From: Aurantibacter aestuarii
Lineage (GTDB): Bacteria > Bacteroidota > Bacteroidia > Flavobacteriales > Flavobacteriaceae
Length of the DNA stretch: 64,000 nucleotides
Reading direction: 5' to 3'
NCBI RefSeq assembly: GCF_003008425.1
Contig: NZ_PXOQ01000007.1
Span: 62,001-126,000 of the forward strand
Shown here: positions 1-7,002 of the stretch, one piece after another
How the letters are laid out: the number at the start of each line of letters is the position of its first letter
Position numbering within the stretch: position 1 is the stretch's first letter
The notes under the pieces: generated by a model
The model's database searches: none
Told to the model about the DNA's origin: nothing
What the model saw: only the letters and a program-made list of their open reading frames with translations
Program-made: the position numbers and the translations under genes

Positions 1-36
1 AGATTTGTCAATTACTTTATAACATTGAACTATTAT

Positions 37-66
37 AAATGCTTCTCTTTGTGGGAAGCATTTTTT
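37..66 (+). terminator. Rho-independent terminator of an upstream gene
   Basis: A 9-bp perfect stem (37-45 with 55-63) around a 9-base loop is followed by a T-rich tract on the + strand. It closes a transcript entering from left of the window. Confidence 0.8.
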
Positions 67-87
67 ATTTTTGCTTAAAAGAACTGC

Positions 88-876
88 ATGATGACTATAA
101 AAACTGTAAAAGAAAATTTAGCACCTTTAAGAAAACAATTAGTAAACCATAGTCTTTATGGAACTATAGAAACTACTTACGATTTATCTTTATTTCTAGA
201 ACAGCATGTGTTTGCTGTTTGGGACTTTATGTCGCTTTTAAAAGCACTTCAACAAAAATTAACCTGCACAACAACACCATGGATGCCCGTTGGGAACCCA
301 GAAATGCGTTATCTTATAAACGAAATAGTATTAGCTGAAGAAACAGATATTAATCTTAAAGGTGAACGTAAAAGTCATTTTGAAATGTATTTAGATGCCA
401 TGCAGGAATGTGAGACGGCAACTACTAAAATTGATACCTTTTTACAGCTTGTAAAAGACTACAAGAACATAAACGTTGCTATAAACAACAGTCCTTTAAA
501 CCCTGCGCTAAAAAACTTTTTAAATTTCACCTTTAAAATTGTAGAAGAAGGCGAAGCACATGAGGTAGCTGCTGCATTTACTTTTGGTAGAGAAGAACTT
601 ATTCCAAATATGTTTACTGAAATTCTGGAAAAACTACAACATAATTTCCCAGACACCAATTTAGACCAGTTAATCTATTATTTTAAACGTCATATAGAGT
701 TAGATGAAGACGAACATGGACCTATGGCAATGAAAATGATTGAAGATCTTTGTGGTGAAGATCAAAAGAAATGGCATGAAGTCACTCAGGTTTCCCAAGA
801 TGCCTTACAAGTAAGACTAGGTTTATGGAATGCTATTGAAGCCAGCATAATTGCCCAACGAACACCTGTTTTATAA
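88..876 (+). CDS. DUF3050 family protein (haem-oxygenase-like fold)
   Basis: A 262-residue soluble protein that I recognise as DUF3050, a family of unknown function thought to adopt the all-helical haem-oxygenase-like fold. It is rich in helices, with no signal peptide or membrane segment. Conserved-looking stretches are FLEQHVFAVWDFMSLLKAL near residue 35, FTFGREELIPNMF near 165 and HIELDEDEHGPMAMKMI near 210; the His/Asp/Glu pattern of the last could bind a metal or cofactor, which is inference. ATG codons at 88 and 91 are both possible starts. It is the first gene of a three-gene operon: its stop directly abuts the ATG of the SGNH lipoprotein gene, so the two are probably translationally coupled. 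Confidence 0.85.
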   Translation: MMTIKTVKENLAPLRKQLVNHSLYGTIETTYDLSLFLEQHVFAVWDFMSLLKALQQKLTCTTTPWMPVGNPEMRYLINEIVLAEETDINLKGERKSHFEMYLDAMQECETATTKIDTFLQLVKDYKNINVAINNSPLNPALKNFLNFTFKIVEEGEAHEVAAAFTFGREELIPNMFTEILEKLQHNFPDTNLDQLIYYFKRHIELDEDEHGPMAMKMIEDLCGEDQKKWHEVTQVSQDALQVRLGLWNAIEASIIAQRTPVL

Positions 877-1569
877 ATGTATTCTAACTCTCTTTTTCTT
901 GTAATTTTCGCTTTAATACTAAGCTGTAATTCTACCAAACAGAAAGCTGATAAAATCCACAGTGAAAACTTTAAATATTTAGCATTAGGTGATAGTTACA
1001 CCATAGGAGAAAGTGTTTGCAACAGTTGTAATTTTCCAAATCAATTGTCTACAGAGCTAGAAAATAAAGGCATTAAAAATAGTAATGTAAACATTATAGC
1101 TCGAATCGGTTGGACTACTACCCAATTAATAAATGCCATTTCGAACAGCAAGTTAGACCCTAATTATGATATAGTAACTTTACTTATTGGTGTAAATAAT
1201 GAATATCAAAACCTGGATTTTAATATTTATAAAAAAGAGTTTCCTGTATTACTTAATAAAGCTATTGAGCTGGCTAACAACAATTCTAATAAAGTTATTG
1301 TATTATCTATTCCAGACTATGCATATACTCCATTTGGGCAATCAATAAATAACAATTCTAATATCTCTAAAGCAATAGATAATTATAATACTTATGCAGC
1401 ATCCGTTTGTAAATTAAAAGGTGTTAGTTTTTTAAACATTACGGATATAACACGTTTAGGACTTGAAAATCCAAAATTAGTAGCTAAAGACGGTTTACAT
1501 CCTTCTAAAGAAGCCTATACTAAATTTGTAAAACGTTTACTTCCGTTAACTCTTAGTAAAATAAATTAA
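877..1569 (+). CDS. SGNH/GDSL hydrolase lipoprotein
   Basis: A 230-residue lipoprotein of the SGNH hydrolase superfamily, likely an esterase, lipase or deacylase in the cell envelope. The N-terminus is a type II signal with lipobox LILSC (Cys16). The catalytic serine is in ALGDSYT (Ser40), a block III-like GVNN lies near residue 105, and the Asp/His pair is in DGLHPS near residue 207. Two extra cysteines in CNSCNF just after the catalytic Ser are unusual for the family and could form a disulfide. Its ATG follows the stop of the DUF3050 gene with no gap, and the metallophosphoesterase gene begins 3 nt after its stop. The substrate cannot be told. Confidence 0.85.
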   Translation: MYSNSLFLVIFALILSCNSTKQKADKIHSENFKYLALGDSYTIGESVCNSCNFPNQLSTELENKGIKNSNVNIIARIGWTTTQLINAISNSKLDPNYDIVTLLIGVNNEYQNLDFNIYKKEFPVLLNKAIELANNNSNKVIVLSIPDYAYTPFGQSINNNSNISKAIDNYNTYAASVCKLKGVSFLNITDITRLGLENPKLVAKDGLHPSKEAYTKFVKRLLPLTLSKIN

Positions 1570-1572
1570 ACT

Positions 1573-2472
1573 ATGTTTTCCTCTAAAAAAAGATTGGATC
1601 ATGCTTTTAAAACTGCAAAAGTATTAGATTTTGATAACGATAGTAAATTTATATTTTTTAGCGACTGCCATAGAGGTGACAATAGTTTTGCAGATGATTT
1701 TGCCAATAACAGAAACATTTATTTTCACGCATTAAAACATTATTACAAGGAAGATTTTACTTATATCGAATTAGGTGATGGTGATGAACTTTGGGAGAAT
1801 CTAACATTTGATTCCATTTTGAATGCACACAAAAATGTGTATTTATTAATGAAGCAATTTTTTGATGAAAACCGTTTGCATTTAATCTGGGGTAATCATG
1901 ACATGGTTTACAGAGACCCGGAATATGTAAAGAAACATTTGCACACCTATTTTAATGCAAGAACGGGTAAAGACGAACCGTTGTTTATGGGTTTAAAATA
2001 CGAAGAAGCTATTTTATTAAACCATTGCGATACCAACCAGCAATTATTTTTAACCCATGGACATCAAGCCGACTGGTGGAATTTTTTATTCTGGAAATGG
2101 AGTCGTTTTTTAGTGAGGATATTATGGAAACCCTTAAATGTTATGGGAATAGCCGACCCAACCAGTCCTGCTAAAAATTATAAAGAATTAATTAAGGTAG
2201 AAAAACGCACTAAAAAATGGATTACCGATAACAATAATCTTATTACCATTGTAGGTCATACACATAGACCCCGATTTCCTGAGCCTGGAGACATTGCTTT
2301 TTTTAATGATGGAAGCTGTGTGCATCCCAGAAGTATTACGGGTATTGAAATTGAAAAAGGTGAAATTTCTTTAATAAAATGGCAGATAGATACTAACGAT
2401 ACTGGTGTATTGCAAATTAATCGTTCCGTTTTAGAAGGACCAATACCTTTAATAGATTATAAAACCGCATAA
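1573..2472 (+). CDS. Calcineurin-like metallophosphoesterase
   Basis: A 299-residue cytoplasmic metallophosphoesterase. The two-metal motifs are all present in order: FFSDCHRGD (D-x-H variant, near residue 29), GDGDELW (GD-x-x-E/D, near 70), GNHDMVY (near 112), LTHGHQADWW (near 160) and GHTHRPRFPEPG (near 227). The layout resembles the UDP-2,3-diacylglucosamine hydrolase branch (LpxH-like) as well as general phosphodiesterases, so the substrate is open. It is the last gene of the operon that starts at 88 and ends at a strong terminator shared with the convergent reductase gene. Confidence 0.85.
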   Translation: MFSSKKRLDHAFKTAKVLDFDNDSKFIFFSDCHRGDNSFADDFANNRNIYFHALKHYYKEDFTYIELGDGDELWENLTFDSILNAHKNVYLLMKQFFDENRLHLIWGNHDMVYRDPEYVKKHLHTYFNARTGKDEPLFMGLKYEEAILLNHCDTNQQLFLTHGHQADWWNFLFWKWSRFLVRILWKPLNVMGIADPTSPAKNYKELIKVEKRTKKWITDNNNLITIVGHTHRPRFPEPGDIAFFNDGSCVHPRSITGIEIEKGEISLIKWQIDTNDTGVLQINRSVLEGPIPLIDYKTA

Positions 2473-2503
2473 AAAACGCCTGTCATTTTAGGACAAGCGT
2501 TTT
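2473..2503. terminator. Bidirectional terminator between convergent genes
   Basis: An 11-pair stem with one C-A mismatch (2473-2484 with 2492-2503), A-rich on the left and T-rich on the right, so it can end transcripts from both sides. It separates the metallophosphoesterase and reductase genes. Confidence 0.8.
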
Positions 2504-2527
2504 ATAAATACTTTTTTTAAAACTTTA

Positions 2528-3595
2528 TTACTCAATTTTTTTAACCACTGCTTTAGGCGCCTCTTTCCTGGTGCCATCAAATCCATCTACACCAGAAACT
2601 GTAGTGTATTTCATGACATAACGCTTTCCTGGATTAATAATTTGGTAAGCCGATTGACACATTAATGTAGCTTCATGAAAACCGCATAAAATAAGTTTTA
2701 ACTTTCCTGGATAGGTGTTTACGTCTCCAATAGCAAAAACACCAGGGATATTAGTCTGATAATCTAAACTGTTATCTACTTTAATAGCATTTTTTTCTAT
2801 TTCTAGACCCCAGTTAGCAATAGGACCTAATTTAGGAGACAGACCAAATAATGGAATAAAGTGATCGCATTCCAACTCATACTCCTTATCTAAATGAATA
2901 TCATCAGACTCTTTAACCACGACACCTGTAACTTTATCGGCACCTAAAAGACCAACAACTTCAGCTGGTGTAATTAAATTTATTTTTCCTGCATTTTTTA
3001 ATTCCTGAACTTTTTCTACAGAATCTAAATGTCCTCTAAACTCATTACGTCTATGCACTAAAGTAACACTTTTAGCCACATCACTTAAAAAGATACTCCA
3101 GTCTAGAGCTGAATCTCCTCCTCCAGCAATAATCACTTTTTTATTGCGATACACTTCTGGGTCTTTAATGATATACTCTACCCCAACATCTTCATACTCA
3201 TTGATATTATGAATTTGAGGCTTACGAGGTTCAAAACTTCCTAATCCACCTGCAATAGCAACCACAGGTGCATGATGTTTGGTCCCTTTATTTGTAGTTA
3301 CAATGAAAGTCCCATCCTCTTGCTTATCTATAGTTTCTGCGCGTTCTCCTAAGGTAAATCCAGGTTCAAACTGCTTACATTGCTCCATTAACTTGTGCGT
3401 TAAGTCGCCTGCAAGAATTTCCGGATAAGCCGGAATATCATATATTGGTTTTTTAGGGTAAATTTCTGAACATTGTCCGCCTGGTTGTGGCAATGCGTCT
3501 ATTAAATGACATTTTAATTTTAATAATCCTGCTTCAAAAACAGTAAATAATCCTGTTGGTCCTGCTCCAATTATTAATATATCGGTTTTTATCAT
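2528..3595 (-). CDS. Type-2 ferredoxin/flavodoxin-NADP(+) reductase (YumC-like)
   Basis: A thioredoxin-reductase-like flavoprotein of about 355 residues. The FAD-binding GAGPTG is at residues 10-15, followed by LPQPGGQCSEIYPKK. A second dinucleotide motif AGGGDSALDW (near 160) binds NADPH, and AIGDVNTYPGKLKLILCGFHEA near 295 closes the FAD domain. The CxxC redox pair of true thioredoxin reductases is missing, which fits the type-2 ferredoxin-NADP reductase family that moves electrons between NADPH and ferredoxin. I chose the ATG at 3595; a longer reading from 3613 would begin inside or before the TAGTTTTG promoter box at 3618-3611. It lies downstream of the nfu gene on the same strand but has its own promoter. 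Confidence 0.88.
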   Translation of the reverse strand: MIKTDILIIGAGPTGLFTVFEAGLLKLKCHLIDALPQPGGQCSEIYPKKPIYDIPAYPEILAGDLTHKLMEQCKQFEPGFTLGERAETIDKQEDGTFIVTTNKGTKHHAPVVAIAGGLGSFEPRKPQIHNINEYEDVGVEYIIKDPEVYRNKKVIIAGGGDSALDWSIFLSDVAKSVTLVHRRNEFRGHLDSVEKVQELKNAGKINLITPAEVVGLLGADKVTGVVVKESDDIHLDKEYELECDHFIPLFGLSPKLGPIANWGLEIEKNAIKVDNSLDYQTNIPGVFAIGDVNTYPGKLKLILCGFHEATLMCQSAYQIINPGKRYVMKYTTVSGVDGFDGTRKEAPKAVVKKIE

Positions 3596-3610
3596 AAATT
3601 TTGTTGTAGG

Positions 3611-3618
3611 CAAAACTA
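3611..3618 (-). promoter_or_regulatory. Promoter -7 box of the reductase gene
   Basis: On the minus strand this reads TAGTTTTG, a full match to the Bacteroidota -7 consensus TAnnTTTG. It sits 16 nt before the ATG at 3595 and so argues against the start at 3613. Confidence 0.5.
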
Positions 3619-3653
3619 TGGTGTATGCCTGTATTTATATTAAAAAAAAAATT

Positions 3654-3745
3654 CCTGCGTTAGCGGTAGTAGTGGTTAGCTTTTGGCGAGCGTACGCTTT
3701 GAGCCAAAACTAATAACGGATAACGCGACCTGAAAGGTAACGCCC
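3654..3745 (-). repeat. Structured intergenic element, copy A
   Basis: A roughly 92-bp element that starts 5 nt after the nfu stop codon. On the minus strand it begins GGGCGTTACC and continues to AGGTCGCGTTATCCG. Then comes a hairpin (TTTTGGC at 3703-3709 with GCCAAAA at 3681-3687) that encloses a perfect 10-bp palindrome at 3689-3698, and it ends in CCGCTAACGC. GCGTTA and TAACGC (3721-3726 and 3657-3662) can close an outer stem. A diverged copy is at 43173-43279. Confidence 0.65.
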
Positions 3746-3750
3746 AAATA

Positions 3751-3987
3751 CTAAGCGACGTTAATGACTTCTTTTATATGTGGTGCGTGCTTTTTTATGG
3801 TCATTTCCACACCAGACTTAAGCGTCATTTGGTTAACACTACAGCCTACACATGCGCCTTGCAACTGTACTTTTACAGTAGTATCCTCGATAGATATGAG
3901 TAAAATATCGCCTCCATCGCTTTGTAAAAATGGGCGAATTTCCTCGAGCGCATTTTCAACATTTGTTTTTGTTTCTTCTGCTGTCAT
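3751..3987 (-). CDS. nfu: NifU-like scaffold domain protein (Nfu)
   Basis: A 78-residue protein consisting only of the NifU C-terminal domain, which carries or transfers Fe-S clusters in the cytoplasm. It shows IRPFLQSDGGDILL and the cluster-binding GACVGCSVNQMTLKSGVE, with the CxxC at about residues 46-49. It lacks the A-type N-terminal domain of longer NfuA proteins, as is normal for small Nfu proteins. It lies 3 nt downstream of the Mrp gene, so the two Fe-S cluster proteins are co-transcribed. Its 3' end runs into the structured element at 3654-3745. Confidence 0.92.
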   Translation of the reverse strand: MTAEETKTNVENALEEIRPFLQSDGGDILLISIEDTTVKVQLQGACVGCSVNQMTLKSGVEMTIKKHAPHIKEVINVA

Positions 3988-3990
3988 GTT

Positions 3991-5124
3991 TTATTTTTTT
4001 ACGGCTGAACAACCCGCCATAGTTGTAATTTTTATAGCTTCAGTTTCTGGCAAGTTTTCATTTCGGTTAACCACTTCCTGTACAACGTTTTGAGTTAGCT
4101 TTTCAAAAGCCGCTTCCAGAGGTGTCCCTGTTTGCATAGCTGCCGGACGACCGTAGTCTCCTGCTTCGCGGATGCTTTGTACTAATGGAATTTCGCCTAA
4201 AAGTGGCACTTGTAAATCTTGAGCCAGGTTTTTAGCACCTTGCTTTCCAAAAATATAATATTTATTATCTGGCAGTTCTTCTGGTGTGAAGTAAGCCATA
4301 TTCTCTATAATTCCTAATACCGGAACATTTATGCTTTCTTGTTGGAACATAGCAACTCCTTTTTTGGCATCTGCCAGAGCCACATTTTGCGGCGTACTTA
4401 CCACAACTGCACCTGTAATTGGTAAAGACTGCATAATACTTAAATGAATATCTCCTGTTCCTGGTGGTAAATCGATTAATAAGAAATCTAATTCTCCCCA
4501 AGCGGCATCAAAAATCATTTGGTTTAATGCTTTTGCTGCCATAGGTCCACGCCAAACAACTGCCTGGTCCGGTTTGGTAAAAAAGCCAATAGATAAAATC
4601 TTAACCCCATAATTTTCTACGGGTTTCATTTTAGATTTTCCATCTACTGTAACGGATATTGGTCGCTCCAGCTCTACATCGAACATTATTGGCATAGATG
4701 GCCCATAAATATCGGCATCTAAAACACCAACTTTAAAGCCCATTTTAGATAAGCTCACAGCTAAATTGGCGGTTACGGTAGATTTACCTACGCCTCCTTT
4801 TCCAGAAGCAACTGCAACAATATTTTGAATTCCAGGAATCGCTTTACCTTTGATCTCGTTTGTTTGTTGTACAGGTGCTTCTACCTTTATATTTACTTTA
4901 ACTTGCGCATTAGGCTCTACCTCTGACTTGATAACGTTTGTTATTTCAGTTTCGGTTTTTTTTCGGGCTTGCATTGCTGGATTGGTAATGGTAATATCTA
5001 CAATAACTTCATCTGCAAATGTAACAACGTTTTTAACCGCGCCGCTCTCTACCATGTTTTGCCCTTCGCCTGGAACTGTTATAGTTGCCAATGCCTTTAA
5101 TATAGCTTCTTTTGTGATTTTCAT
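3991..5124 (-). CDS. apbC: Mrp/NBP35-type Fe-S cluster carrier P-loop ATPase
   Basis: A 377-residue protein with an N-terminal DUF59/MIP18 domain (residues 1-85) joined to a ParA-like ATPase. The deviant Walker A GKGGVGKST is at 108-116, a DADIYGPSMP motif follows near 137, and the Walker B-like LLIDLPPGTGD is near 210. These proteins deliver Fe-S clusters to apo-enzymes. The CxxC that many ApbC/NBP35 proteins have after the ENMxYF motif is replaced here by TPEELPDN, so cluster binding must use other residues or the Nfu partner encoded 3 nt downstream. A cysteine near the C-terminus (GCSAVKK) could take part. A TATATTTG promoter box lies about 45 nt upstream. Confidence 0.92.
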   Translation of the reverse strand: MKITKEAILKALATITVPGEGQNMVESGAVKNVVTFADEVIVDITITNPAMQARKKTETEITNVIKSEVEPNAQVKVNIKVEAPVQQTNEIKGKAIPGIQNIVAVASGKGGVGKSTVTANLAVSLSKMGFKVGVLDADIYGPSMPIMFDVELERPISVTVDGKSKMKPVENYGVKILSIGFFTKPDQAVVWRGPMAAKALNQMIFDAAWGELDFLLIDLPPGTGDIHLSIMQSLPITGAVVVSTPQNVALADAKKGVAMFQQESINVPVLGIIENMAYFTPEELPDNKYYIFGKQGAKNLAQDLQVPLLGEIPLVQSIREAGDYGRPAAMQTGTPLEAAFEKLTQNVVQEVVNRNENLPETEAIKITTMAGCSAVKK

Positions 5125-5167
5125 TTAAAAATGACTTTGCAATTTTAATTTAGATTTATTCTAAGCA

Positions 5168-5175
5168 CAAATATA
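5168..5175 (-). promoter_or_regulatory. Promoter -7 box of the mrp-nfu operon
   Basis: Minus-strand TATATTTG, a perfect TAnnTTTG match, 43 nt upstream of the Mrp ATG. Confidence 0.5.
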
Positions 5176-5238
5176 AGGTTTAAAGCTTGAATTGGAAAGT
5201 AGTTGTAATTAAGAAATTTATGGGTTTCTTGATGAAGA

Positions 5239-5568
5239 TTAAAAGTCCTTCATAGGATCCCAAAAAACAGATTCAAAATTTTGAATTTGGTCGTTTTTGA
5301 CTATTACCCCTTCACTTTCTAAAAGCTGCTGCATTAAATGAGTACCTTGAAAATGATGTTTACCAGTAAGTAGCCCGTTTCTGTTTACCACACGATGTGC
5401 AGGTACGTTTTTATCGTGAGCGTTATTCATAGCATAACCTACCAATCTCGCACTTCGCTTAGCTCCTAACACATTAGCTATGGCACCATAACTAGTCACT
5501 TTACCATAAGGAATTTGCCTAACGACTTCGTAAACCTTATCGTAAAAATGTAGCGTTTCTGGTTTCAT
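5239..5568 (-). CDS. Alkyltransferase-like protein (ATL, MGMT family)
   Basis: A 109-residue protein made of the C-terminal DNA-binding domain of O6-alkylguanine-DNA alkyltransferase. The helix-turn-helix part IPYGKVTSYGAIA is at 19-31 and the active-site segment reads PAHRVVN at 56-62. In MGMT/Ogt this segment is PCHRV and its Cys accepts the alkyl group; here residue 57 is Ala. Replacement of the Cys is the hallmark of ATL proteins, which bind O6-alkylguanine and hand it to nucleotide excision repair without removing the alkyl group. The start follows the stop of the LysE-type gene by one base, so it is the third gene of the trmB operon. Confidence 0.9.
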   Translation of the reverse strand: MKPETLHFYDKVYEVVRQIPYGKVTSYGAIANVLGAKRSARLVGYAMNNAHDKNVPAHRVVNRNGLLTGKHHFQGTHLMQQLLESEGVIVKNDQIQNFESVFWDPMKDF

Positions 5569-5569
5569 A

Positions 5570-6205
5570 TTAGTAAAAATCTCTAATAATACCTACTAGA
5601 GTAATTAAAGCAATTATCCCAGTGACAATACCTATAATGCGGCTCATGTTTTTTTGAGATTTTAAGCGCTGACTCTTAATTTTTTCAAAGAAAAATACAT
5701 ACACATAAAGCATTACAAAAGTCCCCATGACAGAACCTGTAACATAAGTTAACATTCCTACATTATCAAACACTAAAAACCCTACGGAAGCTAAAGAAAT
5801 ACTCATGTAGGCTTGGTAAGGTATAGGAAACATATTTAAGGAAGACAGTAACATGCCGAAGAAAAAACGACTGTTTTTACTTCGTGGTTCGCGCTCCTTT
5901 TTAGGTTTTGAAGAGGTTTTTTTTGCTAAAACTAGAAAGTAAATAGTAATTAGAACGAAAATAACAAAAGCAACCCGCTCTAATATGTTGACGATTTCTG
6001 GGTGCTTGACAAGGTATCTGGCAAACAACACAGCAATATAGGTTTGTACGCCTACAATTGTGCAAACCCCTAAAGAAAACATAAGTCCTCTAACGTGTCC
6101 TTCTTTTAAGCTTATTTTTGCAGCCGTCATATTTAACAGACCTGGCGGAATAACGCCAAGCATAGCGATTAATAAACTTAAAAAAAAAGTAATTGTAATA
6201 TCCAA
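5570..6205 (-). CDS. LysE family translocator
   Basis: A 211-residue inner-membrane protein with about six hydrophobic segments. The first, FFLSLLIAMLGVIPPGLLNM, carries the PPG-N/P pattern typical of LysE/RhtB amino acid exporters, and the next begins GHVRGLMFSLGVCTIVG. A basic loop, KKTSSKPKKEREPRSKN near residue 105, divides the protein in two. The exported substrate is not known. It sits 2 nt downstream of trmB and one base upstream of the ATL gene, so all three are probably co-transcribed from the promoter at 6902-6909. Confidence 0.8.
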   Translation of the reverse strand: MDITITFFLSLLIAMLGVIPPGLLNMTAAKISLKEGHVRGLMFSLGVCTIVGVQTYIAVLFARYLVKHPEIVNILERVAFVIFVLITIYFLVLAKKTSSKPKKEREPRSKNSRFFFGMLLSSLNMFPIPYQAYMSISLASVGFLVFDNVGMLTYVTGSVMGTFVMLYVYVFFFEKIKSQRLKSQKNMSRIIGIVTGIIALITLVGIIRDFY

Positions 6206-6207
6206 TA

Positions 6208-6882
6208 CTATTTAATTTTAAACTTGATATAGGTAATGGGCTTATTAATTTCTAAATATTGATTTTCGTAAAAGGTTTGTATACTAGTTACATCTTCCGG
6301 AGAACCATCCTGCTTATATACATTATTATTTGCATGAATGATCTCATGTCCTTCACCATGCAATAAACCTAATGTATAACCATGCATAAACTCACTATCG
6401 GTTTTTAGGTTAACCGTACCTTCTGGTTGTAATATCTTTTTATAGCGTTTTAAAAATTCGCTATTTGTCATACGATGTTTTGTACGTTTATATTTAATCT
6501 GTGGATCTGGAAAAGTAATCCAGATTTCACTAATTTCATTTTCAGCAAACACTAAATCAACCAGCTCTATTTGTGTACGAATGAAAGCCACATTGGTTAG
6601 GTTTTCCTCCAAAGCGGTTTTAGCACCACGCCAAAAACGAGCACCTTTAATATCTATTCCTATAAAGTTTTTATTAGGATATTTTTGGGCTAAAGCGACC
6701 GAATATTCACCTTTACCACAACCTAACTCCAGAACTATAGGGTTATTGTTTTTAAAAAATTTTTCGTTCCAAGCTCCTTTCATTTCATAAACAGCATCTA
6801 CCAATGCTTCGCGCTTTGGTTCAAATACGTTTTTAAAGGTCTTATTTTCGTTAAATCGTTTTAATTTATTTTTACTTCCCAC
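6208..6882 (-). CDS. trmB: tRNA (guanine46-N7)-methyltransferase
   Basis: A 224-residue Rossmann-fold methyltransferase that makes m7G46 in the tRNA variable loop. The SAM-binding motif LELGCGKGEY is at 51-60, FIGIDIKGARFWRGAK follows near 74, and the TrmB signature IWITFPDPQIKYKRTKHR lies near 120. The N-terminal basic stretch MGSKNKLKRFNENKTF is typical of the Bacteroidota proteins. It is the first gene of the operon, with a TACTTTTG promoter box 20 nt upstream, divergent from the glycosyltransferase gene. Confidence 0.95.
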   Translation of the reverse strand: MGSKNKLKRFNENKTFKNVFEPKREALVDAVYEMKGAWNEKFFKNNNPIVLELGCGKGEYSVALAQKYPNKNFIGIDIKGARFWRGAKTALEENLTNVAFIRTQIELVDLVFAENEISEIWITFPDPQIKYKRTKHRMTNSEFLKRYKKILQPEGTVNLKTDSEFMHGYTLGLLHGEGHEIIHANNNVYKQDGSPEDVTSIQTFYENQYLEINKPITYIKFKIK

Positions 6883-6901
6883 TATCGTTCTATTTACGCG
6901 T

Positions 6902-6909
6902 CAAAAGTA
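6902..6909 (-). promoter_or_regulatory. Promoter -7 box of the trmB operon
   Basis: Minus-strand TACTTTTG fits TAnnTTTG and lies 20 nt before the trmB ATG, in the 120-bp divergent region. Confidence 0.5.
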
Positions 6910-6988
6910 AAAATTTTTATTAACACTAAATTAAACATCACATTAAGTTTTACTAAAGTTAATAAAATATATTTATAGCGAATAGCTT

Positions 6989-6996
6989 TATATTTG
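6989..6996 (+). promoter_or_regulatory. Promoter -7 box of the glycosyltransferase gene
   Basis: TATATTTG is a perfect TAnnTTTG match only 6 nt before the ATG at 7003. If it is used, the transcript would be leaderless or nearly so, and a TTG start at 6994 would be excluded because it lies inside the box. Confidence 0.45.
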
Positions 6997-7002
6997 TTAA
7001 GG

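Noticed and set aside
3596-3613. Earlier start adding six residues to the ferredoxin-NADP reductase
   Set aside because: The codon lies within the TAGTTTTG promoter box, and the family pattern begins at MIKTD.
4265-4501. Frame of 78 codons on the minus strand inside the Mrp gene
   Set aside because: It overlaps a well-supported Mrp ATPase in another frame and has no recognisable content.
6994-7002. TTG start for the glycosyltransferase
   Set aside because: It falls inside the -7 box; an ATG follows at 7003.
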